From positions 2,666,001 to 2,730,000 of the forward strand of contig NGZR01000003.1 in the NCBI GenBank assembly GCA_002197995.1: a stretch of DNA of 64,000 nt. The letters are read 5' to 3'. Each line of letters starts with the position of its first letter. The stretch's first letter is position 1. This DNA comes from Gaeumannomyces sp. JS-464. Taxonomy: Eukaryota; Ascomycota; Sordariomycetes; Magnaporthales; Magnaporthaceae. The position numbers were made by a program, and so were the translations under genes. Shown in pieces: positions 47,326 through 58,292 of the stretch. A model generated the notes under the pieces. That model saw only the letters and a list, made by a program, of their open reading frames with translations, made no database searches and was not told the DNA's origin.

Positions 47326-48246
47326 ATGCGCTTCAGTCAGCTCCCAGTCCCCATCCTCGTGGCGCTCTCCAGCTACTACCTGCCCGGCGACTGTTTGCCC
47401 TTTGCAGGCCAGTCTCCTCGCAATATCCCCGTCCAGCCAGCCAGGCCCAAGTACTCGGTCGTCCCCATTGATGGCGGCAGCCCCGACTCGGATCCTGGCT
47501 CTGGCGGCGGCGACTCGGGGTCCGGCGCTGGCTCCAATCCTAAGCCCGAGGTCACAGTGATCAAGACGCTGCCGCCAGCCGCTGTCACCAAAACGGCTGC
47601 TCCCGAGACGGTGGTTGTCACGAGCTCGCCTAGTCCGGCGACGGTGACCAAGTCCATATCTATCATTGATATCATGCCTGCGCCCACGGACTCGCCCCCG
47701 GCAACTATCACTGTCACCAAGACCCCAAGCTCGAGCGCCGGAGGGGCACTGTCTACAAAGAGCAGTGAGCCATCGCCGGTCCCAAGCACGCCCGACGTCA
47801 CTCCTACCAGCGTCTCCTCATCCACCAGCAAGAGCAGCTCTTCATCAACCACAAGCAGTGGCTCATCTTATACCAGCTCCACTGCTTCCAACTCGACTGT
47901 GTCGCCTGATGTCACATCATCATCCACTTCCAGGGTTTCCATCACAACTTCCCTCGCTGTGTCAACATCTACTCAGGCGTCAATCATCTCTGAGACGCCA
48001 CTGGAAACCCACCCCACGAACACGACCAGCGCTTACAGCACTCGCACTACTTCCAAAAGCACCATCTCAGTCATCAGTACCGACTCATTCACGTTCGTCA
48101 GCACGACACATGCACCAATCACAACATCCGCACCCACGACTTCATCGGCCACCACGACACCGGACGACGGTTACTGGTTTTCCGCCAAGTACCCGTCGTG
48201 GAATGGCACGATTCCCTACCATGGCCCCGCTCGCCCACTGGCATAA
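47326..48246 (+). CDS. Ser/Thr-rich secreted or cell-wall protein
   Basis: One exon of 307 codons from ATG 47326. The start 'MRFSQLPVPILVALSSYYLP' is signal-peptide-like with likely cleavage within residues 20-26. A Gly/Asp/Ser spacer follows ('GSGGGDSGSGAGS'), then about 220 residues dominated by Ser, Thr, Pro and Val with 'TVTK'-type repeats, expected to be heavily O-mannosylated. It ends 'GYWFSAKYPSWNGTIPYHGP' with a potential N-glycosylation site and no hydrophobic GPI signal. The composition fits a soluble or wall-associated mannoprotein. The family is not identified; such proteins evolve fast. The promoter side is shared with annexin. Confidence 0.75.
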   Translation: MRFSQLPVPILVALSSYYLPGDCLPFAGQSPRNIPVQPARPKYSVVPIDGGSPDSDPGSGGGDSGSGAGSNPKPEVTVIKTLPPAAVTKTAAPETVVVTSSPSPATVTKSISIIDIMPAPTDSPPATITVTKTPSSSAGGALSTKSSEPSPVPSTPDVTPTSVSSSTSKSSSSSTTSSGSSYTSSTASNSTVSPDVTSSSTSRVSITTSLAVSTSTQASIISETPLETHPTNTTSAYSTRTTSKSTISVISTDSFTFVSTTHAPITTSAPTTSSATTTPDDGYWFSAKYPSWNGTIPYHGPARPLA

Positions 48247-49124
48247 CACGCCTCCGCCTGCACTTGCAGGATGTACACCCTTTTCATTTGTCGTTTCTGC
48301 TTTGCATTTCCGGGCGTTCTCATCACCAGCCGCGGGCGGAATCCGCGCGTCGGCCTTCTAATAACAACATGGCAGCGGGAGCTGTCCACTTCTTACGCTA
48401 ATTATACGGGGAAACGGGGCACGGAAAGGCGGTGTTATTCAGGGATTTCCTAGACGTAGACCAAGAGCTGGACGCGTTTTGGAGTAATGTACATGTGTAT
48501 AAGATATGGATTTACGATAGTTTGGTGCTTTCATGGCCACGGGGGTAATGGATGGGGGCATCTCGATGAGAAATAATTCTTGAACTTTCACCGTGCCTCT
48601 TTAGCAAACCATGCCAGGCCGTATTTCCTCTCGCGAGTAGTTTCCATCGGCACCGAGCAAGGAAAAAAGACGCGCCCGCCTCTTTAGAGAAGGCAGGTGT
48701 TTTTTCTTTGTTCTTCGTAAACACGACAAAGCCATTCTATAACATTCCACATTTCAGCAAAGCCATTGTCTGTCGGCTTTATCAGTATTCTCTACATCCA
48801 TTGTGATATTGCTTGCCGTTTCGCCCAAAGGACGGAATGCGCGAGAAAGCACCCGTGACGCTCTGCAAAGCTTTTCGGTGAAGCTATTAAAACATCGGCG
48901 TAATCGCCATTTCCAACCCGAAGTTCCGTCTATTTGCGCCAAATCACCCTACCAGATACAAGCTGCTAGCGCCCCCGTAGCTCAGACTCGCGGCGCTGGT
49001 TGACAACACATCTCTTTCCTAAACGCAGCCTCTAGCCGTCTCTTCCACTTATCCTGCAGCCGAGATTCGCACTCACCAGCCCCTAATCTCTACCAAGTGA
49101 AAGCAAGCAAACTCGACTTCCAAG
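48247..49124. other. Intergenic, about 880 bases
   Basis: 3' flank of the Ser/Thr-rich gene and 5' flank of the small membrane protein. Nothing else seen. Confidence 0.45.
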
Positions 49125-49394
49125 ATGCCGCAGACGCCTCCCGGCTTTGTCGACATCGACCTCGAGGACCAGAAGGAGGCCCCGCCGGCCCCGAGCCGCT
49201 GGGGCCGCGTCAGCAGCGTCGTCTACATCATGAGAGCACGTGGCGGCGCCACCGATGCGAAGTCGCCCAACGAGAGGCGGCGAAGCCAGGCCCTGAACTG
49301 GCTTGGCTTTGCCTGCTTGGCCTTGGTCCCGCTGGGTGTTTTCGCGGTCGTCATCATCGCCATCCTCCCGCTTCTTAGCCGCCATATTAGCTGA
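49125..49394 (+). CDS. Small tail-anchored membrane protein, unknown function
   Basis: A single exon of 90 codons starting at ATG 49125 (AAGATGCC context). Residues 1-55 are hydrophilic and proline/charge-rich ('MPQTPPGFVDIDLEDQKEAP'). One strong hydrophobic helix, about residues 58-84 ('WLGFACLALVPLGVFAVVII'), is followed by a short 'SRHIS' tail. The layout suggests a C-tail-anchored protein of ER or outer mitochondrial membrane (inference). No family recognised. It is close to, and convergent with, the carboxylesterase. The ATG and composition support a real gene, but length alone does not prove it. Confidence 0.55.
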   Translation: MPQTPPGFVDIDLEDQKEAPPAPSRWGRVSSVVYIMRARGGATDAKSPNERRRSQALNWLGFACLALVPLGVFAVVIIAILPLLSRHIS

Positions 49395-49631
49395 GCATAG
49401 GCTATGGGCGCTCTCCGGGACGTCGTTCGAGGATTATCGTGAATACCAAGATAATTCGGCCTTCGTCCCCTTGTTCTTTCTACACACTTCTCATGGGGTT
49501 TGTGCAATCTCAGGTTCTATTCAAAAATCATGCATTGATTCCTGCGAACCCCCCATTTAAAATTCGCCCCAAATTGCTTCCGCGGCTTCTGCTTAAGCGT
49601 CCCGTGCTCCCAAATGTCAATGTCTGGGCTC

Positions 49632-51324
49632 TTATTTGTTCAACCGAGGCGCCCTTTCGGGACTGCGCCAGTACAAACACGCCTCGCGGCGGATATCATC
49701 CTTCTCAACCTTGGTCCCCCATCGGGCCGGACGACGAGCTGCTCCGCCGGCTCCGAATCGAGGCCGTAGCCCGACGGTTTATAGCCGGGCCACTCGGGGC
49801 TGCCGGGCCACCTGTGCACGTTGGGGTCGCCCGCCGTAACAAAACTGGCCAGGTAGGCGTGGTATATATGCGAAACGTCGACGTGCTGCGTCGTCGGCTC
49901 GTCCCACGTGTAGCGAGCGTCAGCCGTATGGGGTATTCCCTGCCACTTTGGGTTAAAGTTTGGCGTGTCGAACCGCAGCTTCCAGACAGGCACATCGGCC
50001 GTGGCCGCTCGGTAAGCCGTCTCCTGGCCGGGACAAATGTATGCATAATCGCTCCATGCGGCGGCAATACGGTCGTACTGCGTGCTGTTGGGCGAGTTGG
50101 CGAATGGAGAGTCGGGGTGCATCGCCGGGTCCGGGTACAGATCCTCGAGCAGCTGCATGTCGGCGGCGTTAAGCGCGGGCGAGATGTTGTGCAAGTAGTC
50201 GAGGAACTGCTGGTTGGTCTCGAGGTTACCGGGCACATAAAATTTTCCCTCGTTGGTCGTTGTCGACGTTATGGTCGGGACGTGGTGGAAAGTGCCGTCG
50301 TATCCCGACTGCGAGCCGAATTTCTCTAAAAGGGGGCCCCCGGCGGTCGGCTGAAAGGGCCAGGTGAGGGGGCCGTCGCCTTCGATGTAGAGCTTGGACG
50401 AAATGGCTCGGATCTTGGCGATGTCGGCGGCGCGCAGACAGGCTAGCGCCGCCTCGTTGCCCGCGTCCTGTGGGCAGCCCAAGAACTGCATGTACTCGTT
50501 GAACTGGCGGACGTAAAGCGGGTACGTCGAGTTTGGGAATGCGCGAGCCGTAACAGAGCCCGACTGGTGGATAGCGCCGCGGAACAGCTTGCGCCCGGCG
50601 TCCTCTCCGTAGTTGTGGAAGTAATGGATACCGACAGAATGGCCACCCGCAGAACGGCCGCCGATAGTGACAGCATCCGGGTCGCCGCCGAAAGAGGCAA
50701 TGTGCTTTTGCACGAACTGCAGGAAGAAATTCTGGTCGCGCAGCCCCAGGTTCAGCAGGCCCTCTTCCTCGAACAGGGTCGAAGGCAGGAAGCCGAGCGA
50801 GTTGAGGCGGTAGTGGAAGTTGACCACGGTGATGGGGACCTTGGAGGAGGCGGCGAAGGAGGCGGCGTCGAAGCTGCGAAAAGAACCGAGGTAAAAGGAG
50901 CCGCCGTGGATCCACACCAGCACAGGCGTCTTCTGGTCCAGGGGCACGCCTTGGGTGCGGAAGACATTGAAGTTGAGGCACGCCTCGTCCTCCTCTCCGG
51001 CCGGGATGGTGCCGGGCGGGCCCTGGACGCACGACTTGCCGAACTTGACGGCTGGCTTGACGCCGTCAAAAGACGCCGGCCATGATACAGGCCGGAAGCG
51101 GCCATCGCCGACGGGCTGCGTCGAATAGTCGATCCCTAGCCAAGCGTCGACGGGCGCGGGAGCGGGTGGCCGGACTGGGTGGAGTTGACCACAGTGCCCG
51201 AAAAGGAGCCGTAGCCGTCGAGGGAGACGGTGTTGTAGGCGCTGCTGTCCTGGGCCAGGGCGGTGGGCGGAAAGACGGCGGTCTGCAGCCCGGCGAGGAG
51301 CGCGTTTGCCCGTGAGAACTTCAT
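49632..51324 (-). CDS. Secreted type-B carboxylesterase/lipase (two frame breaks)
   Basis: Intronless. ATG 51324 gives a signal peptide 'MKFSRANALLAGLQTAVFPP' cut near 'TALA'. An alpha/beta-hydrolase of the cholinesterase/lipase family follows: oxyanion-hole 'VLVWIHGGSFYLGSF' near residue 135, nucleophile elbow 'GGRSAGGHS' near residue 224 (Arg where the family usually has Glu), and a later 'SHIYHAYLASFVTAGDPNVH' region that could hold the catalytic His. Two lost bases break the frame: within 51151-51160, before 'PVDAWLGIDYSTQP', and in the C5 run at 49716-49720, before 'KVEKDDIRREACLYW'. The 1693-base span plus two equals 565 codons. The stop is TAA at 49634-49632. It probably hydrolyses extracellular esters; substrate unknown. 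Confidence 0.85.
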
Positions 51325-51914
51325 GGCGAGTCCGATGGGCGGCCTAGAGTTGGGAGGGTGGCTGGAGGAGTGCGGCGCTGCGTGCCGTCGACAGTAGGAT
51401 GATATGTCTCGGCCAACAAGACCCAACCCCGGCCGCATTTCCGCGGGGTGCTCCCCGAGGTCGGGGCGTAATCAGTGGAGGCTCTCCTCTCTCCCCAATT
51501 GTGCATCGTGTGGGCGATGCCACCTTCCTGCTACGGTCCATGATGCAGGTCCATTGCGCCGCGGATGGCACCTGCGAGTCAGGCTTCCCCGACTCAGGGC
51601 GAGGTCGGCTCGGGGCCGAACCCTTCTTGGTCATGCACAAATGCGGGCTGGACACACCCGACAATCGGACGCTGCCGCCTTTCCGCGTTGTTGAGTTCCG
51701 CGTTGGCGGGCCGAACGATTGAATGCACTGCCTGGCGCAGGATTCCAAGCACGCGATTTCGGTCGTGTCAAAGTTGTATTGCATTAATTAGTCATCACTA
51801 ACTTGCACTATAGGTTCGTCCTCTCCATCCCTATTTTACTTTGCGTGCTCCTATAACGGTGCAGAACCCCCAAGCCTTCGTATGCTGGCCAGTCTCCGTC
51901 TTTTCTCTGCCCGC
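51325..51914. other. Intergenic, about 590 bases
   Basis: Upstream of the carboxylesterase and downstream of the coiled-coil gene. No coding region is supported. Confidence 0.45.
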
Positions 51915-52211
51915 CTAACGGCCGCGTGTTGCCCCGTCATAATCGAAACCCGCCTGGAGCCGGTCATCATGAAGACTAGACCGAAGCCACAGCGCAAGCT
52001 CCTCCTTCTGCGGTTCGATCTCAGTGTTCCACCACTGCTCGAGCAGTATTTCCTCGCTAATGATATCATACTCAATCCTCTGCCTGACCTTTTCCATCTC
52101 GGGTTCAATTGAGGACCTCAGGTTTTCAATCTTTAGCACCCAGGATTTTTGCATCTCTCGTGCCTCGGCGAGGTTCCTCTCGAGCTGGGACATCCGGGAG
52201 TAGTCCGCCAT
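51915..52211 (-). CDS. Small coiled-coil protein, unknown function
   Basis: 99 codons from ATG 52211. Almost the whole translation is predicted helical and heptad-like: 'MSQLERNLAEAREMQKSWVL' then 'KIENLRSSIEPEMEKVRQRI' and an aromatic/acidic patch 'EILLEQWWNTEIEPQ'. No signal peptide or membrane segment. The skew to charged helix residues is unlike the random frames around it, which is the main argument that it is real. A longer gene with unrecognised exons is possible. No family recognised. Confidence 0.5.
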   Translation of the reverse strand: MADYSRMSQLERNLAEAREMQKSWVLKIENLRSSIEPEMEKVRQRIEYDIISEEILLEQWWNTEIEPQKEELALWLRSSLHDDRLQAGFDYDGATRGR

Positions 52212-55028
52212 GGCGCAACCCCAGTAGTTTGTTATTTGGAGTAGGAAGGGTTATAGCCTGGGTATGACGTATAGGCAGGCCGTGGCTGGGGAGCGAATGA
52301 TGGGAGCTTGCGGGTATCTTCTTGATCTACTTGTACTCGCCCATCGAGCCCGCGTGTTGTCTATCTCAAGGTTATATACAGTATAAGGGAATGCCTTGAG
52401 TGCCTTTTTGCTGAAACAACCCTTTTTGCGCACCTACTTGCAACTTTATATTCCAAGGACTCGTACCTAAGCATTACCACCAACCAAAGTGACTTGCGTT
52501 GCTGCCGTGAATGCGCATGGATCATGAGGGGAGCCTGAACAAGTTATCGGAATCCGAGAGAGAGTGCCCAGCTCATTGCAGTAATCTGGAGGTGTGGGCT
52601 GGTGAGCAAGCTGGAACTCAGCTACGCTTGCAAGGCGGTGTGGGATTGCATCATCATAAGGCCAGGAGATTGGAGTGGGATGTTCGACCGAGTCCTCAGC
52701 CGGGGAACGATCTTGCAGCCTGCGCAGCGTAGCAGTTTATAATTGGTACCCCCATCGCTTGAATCTGCTTGGGTTACCGTTATTGCCAGGTGGCACAAAA
52801 ATGAAGACACAGGAAAGGATATAGGGAAAAGGGAAGAGTGGAGAGAAAGAGAAAAGTTGCAAGAAAAAGGAAGGGATACAGGAACAGTTGGAGCAATGGG
52901 GGTGCTAATCAGCGTGGTCAACATCACCGTTTGGTCTCGACACCATCCTGGTTTGTGTTTGGCTTGGCTCGCCTAGCCGGACTTGCCCGAACTCTAGTTA
53001 ACCTTCTCTTGATTGACAGCAAGTCTTGCCTGACTTTGGATGAACATGTGTGAGATTGAACCTTCTCTTGAAGGGCAGGGGACGACAAGGTGGATTTAGA
53101 TACAGACTCCTAAATATTTCCCCTGTAACGGGTCTTTGACGGGCCGGAACGCTTGGGCCTATGTAGAATCTTATCCTGGACCCATGGCAGGCAGGGACCG
53201 TTGGAGAGCCTGGGCCGGAAAGGCTCTGGCAGACTTCGCGCCGACCTGCCGCTTCCACTCGGCTGCCACGGCTCGATCTGACGGGATCTGACAGGCCTCC
53301 CGACCAGGCCAGGCCGCCGGTTGCATCAAGGAGGCGCGGCCGGGTCGTTTTGTTTCCGCGGGCCAGGGAGCCCATGGCTGGCCAGGCGAGCATGTTTTGA
53401 AACGAAATAATTAGGCTATTGGACGTGCTAAACTCCAGCATAAGCATCAAATGCGGCGCTTGGCTTCTATTGTGGAATCGGCCAGGTACCGCAATGTCCC
53501 AATGCAGAAGTTTGGCTCGATGCCCAGCGCAACATGGGAATCCGCCGGCATTGCTGATGGGATTCTCTCTGGGTGGGCTGGAGCCGCCCGAGATTTTGCA
53601 ACCCAGCAGATATCAGACGGACGGCCCGAGCGCCTGTCTGACGCATGCGGCCCCGTCATTGGAGCTGCCCCGGATGCTCGCAGACAAAGCATCCGCCGTC
53701 GAGCAATGCCATCCCAGCCACAGACCGGGAGGAAGAGCAGGGCAGACATGTGCTTTTGTGCTCGCGATTGGCGGCAGAACAGAGGAGAGGCGCGCAGATC
53801 GAAACCGAGGCCGACGCGCGCCAAGGTCGGGGCAGCAAAGCAGCGGGTGCCCATGCTGGACTGCCCAGATTGGAAGCTCCGAGTCATTGCCAGCCCCAGC
53901 GTCGGGCCCACCATCCGCCCGCACCAAGGTTGGAGGGGGCAGGGACGGGCGGCACCTGGAGCGTGCGTGCTGCCTGCCCAATTACGTGCAACCTCGGTGG
54001 CTGCCAGCCATACATAGCCTCCCGTCCTCACCAGGTTATATCCACTGCTGGCCGGGAGCAGGCCCACCAGCGAGGGGCGCCCCAGCGTGAAAGCCCTGGC
54101 TGTCACTGAGAGAGAGCCTGAAACGCAGCGGCGGCGTCGATGAGACACATTGGCCTGCTCACGAGGAGCCCGCGCGGGAGCCTTCAGCCCTGTCCCTCCC
54201 CTCGGCTGCGCTGCGCTGCGCTGCTCCCCAGGGCCCTTGCTGGCGGCTGGGGCCTGTCCGCGATGCTAAAACAGCCATGACAGAATAATCAGGCCACAAT
54301 CCGAGCGGCACAAAGCGGGCCCCGTCTTGAGATCGCTGTTGACGGGCTCCATCTGGCAAAAACGCGAGCGCGCCGTCGTCAGGAGCTTGGCGGGTTTCTT
54401 TTTGGCGCAACGTGGAGAAGGACGACGCTCTCCGCAAGACACCGGAGCCAGGCCAGCGCACCAGACTGCCCGAAAAACAGCGGGCAGGAGGACGCTGCCC
54501 CGGCAGGGACGCGGTAAACACGAGTAAAGGCCTGGCCCATACCCTGGCACCGTCGGGCTCAGGCCCGCTTCCCTGATTTTGGCTATATTGCCTGACGATG
54601 CCATTCATGTTTTCCATTCGATGTGCTCTCGCCCAGCGACGAGGTTTGCGTCTACCTGACTTTCTGTGGTTGGTCCTAAGGCCGCACATCACATCGCGTG
54701 GGCTGTCGCCATTGGTCGCCTGCAGATCTCGCCTCGGTCTTTGACCTGCAATCCCTCCGCCTACCACCATTACACCAGCAAATACCATCACTTTCGTCCG
54801 TATCGGATACCTGCAGTGACACGTCTGTCTTGTCGGGTGCTCCGCTCTGCTGTGAAGATCACCGCATACAAGCCAAAAAAAAATCAAGGAAACAAGGTAC
54901 GTTTTATCTATGGCTCGAGGGCACTGTCCGTTGTTGCCACCATCTTACCCCTTACGATTTTGCTTTGCGTTTCCCCCAGAGTTGGCAGGCCCCCCCAGTT
55001 AGCGGCTTACCTCGTATACTAACCAGCA
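52212..55028. other. Intergenic, about 2.8 kb
   Basis: Open frames of 120-240 codons overlap on both strands at 53400-54900, which is expected in GC-rich sequence; none has family motifs. A gene cannot be excluded. Confidence 0.45.
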
Positions 55029-57682
55029 ATGCGTTGCACCGTCCAGCTCCAAGTACTAGCGATGCCGAGTGGGGAGGTGCGCGTGTGTCGCGAGGAGGTG
55101 GTTGAGGAGAACCCCCTGGACGAGGAGCCCGAACTGGAGGATCAGGATGCCGCTTCCGCAATCGACGATATGTTGAGGCCGCGAGAGGTGGATGATAGCC
55201 GGCGCTGGACTTTTGCCGGCCCTGCAAAGTCCCCGAGGCACAGCATCACCTCTTCCACCACTCCTCCGGGAATCGACTGTACTCACAGCTACCGGAATCG
55301 GCACAGGGCTTCAACCATGATGCGTCTGGGCGCCTCCGGCCTGCCGCCGAACCCGAAGTCTAAGCCGTGGCCGACGCACCGCCGCTCCGAATCCGACTTG
55401 GGGAGCAGGGGACGTAGCTTGTTTATTGACCGTGAGAGGTTCGGGTATGAGAATCATGGGAGGCAAACCCTTTCTCGGCCTCCCCGCTCGTCCGCGTCGC
55501 CCACCTTCGGAATGAGGCGTCCCGACAGCTCAACCGGAAGTACCTCGACTGTTGTCCAGACTATTTTGGATGGGTCGGGCCCAGGCGCCGAGCACGGCGA
55601 ATCAGCCCTGCCCTCGTCTAAGCGGGGTTCAGTTTCGGGCGAGGTCGACATGCCGTCTCCGCCCGTGATCCTGGTGCCTGACGCCCTGAAGTACCTGGAC
55701 GAGGACTCGCCCGAGGTGACCGAGGAGGCTATCCGGAGGAGCGTGGAGGAGGCAGCGACGGCTTCATCAGCGCCTTGGCACTTCGCACCACCCCTCAGCT
55801 CTGCTGGCTCGTCGACTCGCGGATCGCCGTGCAGGCCTAGCAAGAGGACGACAAGTCCGTACTCCTCGGGCATGTCCAGCGCCGCCAGCGCCACGTCATG
55901 TTCTGAGATGGTGAGTGACGATCGGGAAACGGACCGCAGCAGCAGTCCTGAGCGGAGTGTCAACGGCAATGGCGATGCCTCGGGGCGCGCCTCGCCCGTC
56001 AAAGGTGACTTGCTCGCGGCGCCCGAGTTCCGGGAGCCTAGGAACTTGCAGGAGCTGCAGGAGCTGGAGCAGGAGATCAGCAGGCAGCACCACAACCGCT
56101 ACGGTACCCCTGAGATGCCTCGCGGCCGCGCGAATATCCCGGCCAGGCCGCTCAACCCTCGAGGTCCTCACCAGTCGGCCATGAACCTTCCGCGTGCCGA
56201 GAAGCTCCCGCTTTCTGGATACGAGCTCCTCGCTTCTTGTCTGTCGGGCCCGGAGCACTGTTTGGGCTGGCACGAATCCGACCATAAGCAGCAGCAGCCG
56301 CAACAGGGGCAGGTGCATCACACTCACCGACGCCATGCGAGCTTGGGATCCTCAGCCGGATCTGCGGCGATGCCGACACCGTCGCCATGGCTGCAGCCGC
56401 ATCAGCAGCACCCGTCCATCAAGCCAATCTACCGTCGGTTCCAGGCACTCAACCACCGTGTCTTGCTAAATCTGCAAGACGAGTTGAGCGTGCTGGAGGA
56501 GCAGTTGCATCGTCTGGATACGGCCGACACACAGGCGCGCCGCATGCAAAGCCACATCCTGCCCGCGTCCAGGCGCGGCGATAACCCGCGCGGCGGGGAG
56601 CTGCAAGTCCAGAAGACCGAGATCCTCCAAAAGATCGAGGTCAAGCTCGGACAGTACAGTGAGTATTCCCCATCAAACACATTTTTTAAGCCGGTGTGTA
56701 CTGACTCTAGCGATCTGTAGACCAAGCTCTCGAGTCTTTCACCAAGACTCAGGGACTCCCCGTTCCGTCGACAAAAGATGTCGACAACTATCGTACATAT
56801 TTCACAATGGAGAATCCTATCAGCGAGATGGAGACTCGCTTCCTCGATTGCCCATATGATCTCATCTCCCTCTCTCCAGACGAGAAGCCGTCCGATCCCG
56901 TTTCCATCAACACTCCGGCAACTACTTCCCGCCACAGCCCCAGCGATCTGCCGCTTAGGAATCACCACTGCAGGGTCGAGAATGGCAAACAGGACCAGCC
57001 TTCGGATGACAACAGTCCGACCCCCATTCAGGGCCAGAGCCCTTTCCAGGCCACTTCGCCGACACCGACCATCCTGCATCACCAGCGGCCGGAGCCTGCC
57101 CGCTCCCCGTTTGCGACGTCACGTCCCTCGCCCCTGTCGCAGCCGCCAACCACCGCCGCCAACGCCCATCGGCGATTCGGCTCGAACGCGCCCACCCGGT
57201 CGCCGGGTCTGGCGTCCTGCCTTTCCTCGTCGTACCCCGCGGAGCCGACACCGCCCACGTCCATAATGTCGCTTCGTGAGGAAGCGGACGCCAAGCCTGA
57301 GACCAGAGCCGAGAGCATCAGCGTGATTCACGGCATCTTTGTCGGTACGGCCGCCATCCTGGCGCCTGTATCGGCCTTCACCATTATCCCAGGGTTCGCT
57401 GCGCGCATGGCGGTCGTACTCCTCATTCTGATGCTGGCAGCTGTTTTGTGTGGTGGCTGGTCCAGGTGGCTCAAGGGCGCCCAGAACAAAACCGCCCAGA
57501 TCACGATCGAGTCAGTCGATGAAAAGGAGCAGGAGGGCAACCAGACCGAGGGATCCGCTTCGGTGTCCACTGTCGCTGCGGCATCTTATTCTGTGGTTGG
57601 CGGGCTCTCTGCGCAAGACCTGCTTCTCTGTGCTGGGGCGTATGGAGGCGTCATGGCCGTTATTGCAGGCGCTTTTACATGA
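55029..57682 (+). CDS. DUF6594-domain membrane protein
   Basis: Two exons, 55029-56658 and 56721-57682, together 2592 bases and 863 residues; the junction gives 'KLGQYNQALESFTKTQGLPV'. The first ~390 residues are disordered, Ser/Pro-rich and acidic. From about 394 the DUF6594 region begins ('LSGYELLASCLSG'), with 'IYRRFQALNHRVLLNLQDEL' and 'SVLEEQLHRLDTADTQARRM', then the strongly conserved 'ENPISEMETRFLDCPYDLIS'. The C-terminus has hydrophobic helices near residues 747-795 ('GIFVGTAAILAPVSAF', 'MAVVLLILMLAAVLCGGW') and at the end ('LLLCAGAYGGVMAVIAGAFT'). The domain is common in Pezizomycotina and has no assigned function. Translation might instead begin at the ATG at 55062. No frame problem. 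Confidence 0.88.
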
Positions 57683-57832
57683 GGAGGGGGAACTATTGAA
57701 CAACACGGCTCTTTTGACGATTTTCCTTTCCTTTGTCATTGTTATCTCTCTCACCTTCTTTTTTTCTTGCATAGCAAGGCGTAAATACCCGACTGTCCCA
57801 ACGAAGCCGAGCAGAGCGACTCTCATATATTT

Positions 57833-57864
<32 letters not shown>

Positions 57865-58247
57865 CTTTTTGCCTCTAGGATCTTTGGTAGTTTTTCCGTT
57901 TTGACTGGCGCTGGGATAGCATATAAATAGCATATATTGAGACGCAGTTTTCATTAACCACCTGCCACCAACCTCCATTTCTGTGAGTGTGATTTCCTTG
58001 TGTTCCTCGCGGATCTGACAACACTATTTTTGGCTTGAGGAGTGGAGGTGGTTAGCTTGCTAGGTCGCATATATCTGACGGGGCGGACTGAATAAATAGA
58101 AATTGGGAAAAGGGCGGTCTGTAATAGAAATCGACGGGCTGAACATTGAAACAGTCGCCGGGCACGGCGTCTCCTGCCACCTGGTCAGAAGCTATAATGG
58201 GCGTTCCTCAGCAGCTCAAGCTTGGATGACTATCTGGCATTTCCCAC
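57683..58247. other. Convergent 3' intergenic region with T27 tract
   Basis: About 560 bases between the DUF6594 gene and the Zn2Cys6 gene. Holds T27 at 57836-57862 and a TATAAATA motif near 57921 with no gene to serve. Confidence 0.55.
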
Positions 58248-58292
58248 TTATTCGTACATTTCCGGCTGCCAAGGCCACCACTCCGGCCGGGA
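58248..58292 (-). other. In-frame continuation of a WWPW repeat beyond the stop
   Basis: After TGA 58295-58293 the same frame reads 'SRPEWWPWQPEMYE' to TAA at 58250-58248. The preceding residues are 'GYGWWPWPPQEWWP'. The stop sits exactly where the repeat calls for Trp (TGG), so a single G-to-A change or a read error explains it, or UGA is read through. Confidence 0.5.

Noticed and set aside
53447..54148. Opposed long open frames on both strands
   Set aside because: Both strands are open over the same bases, neither shows motifs, and there is no coherent start or intron context.
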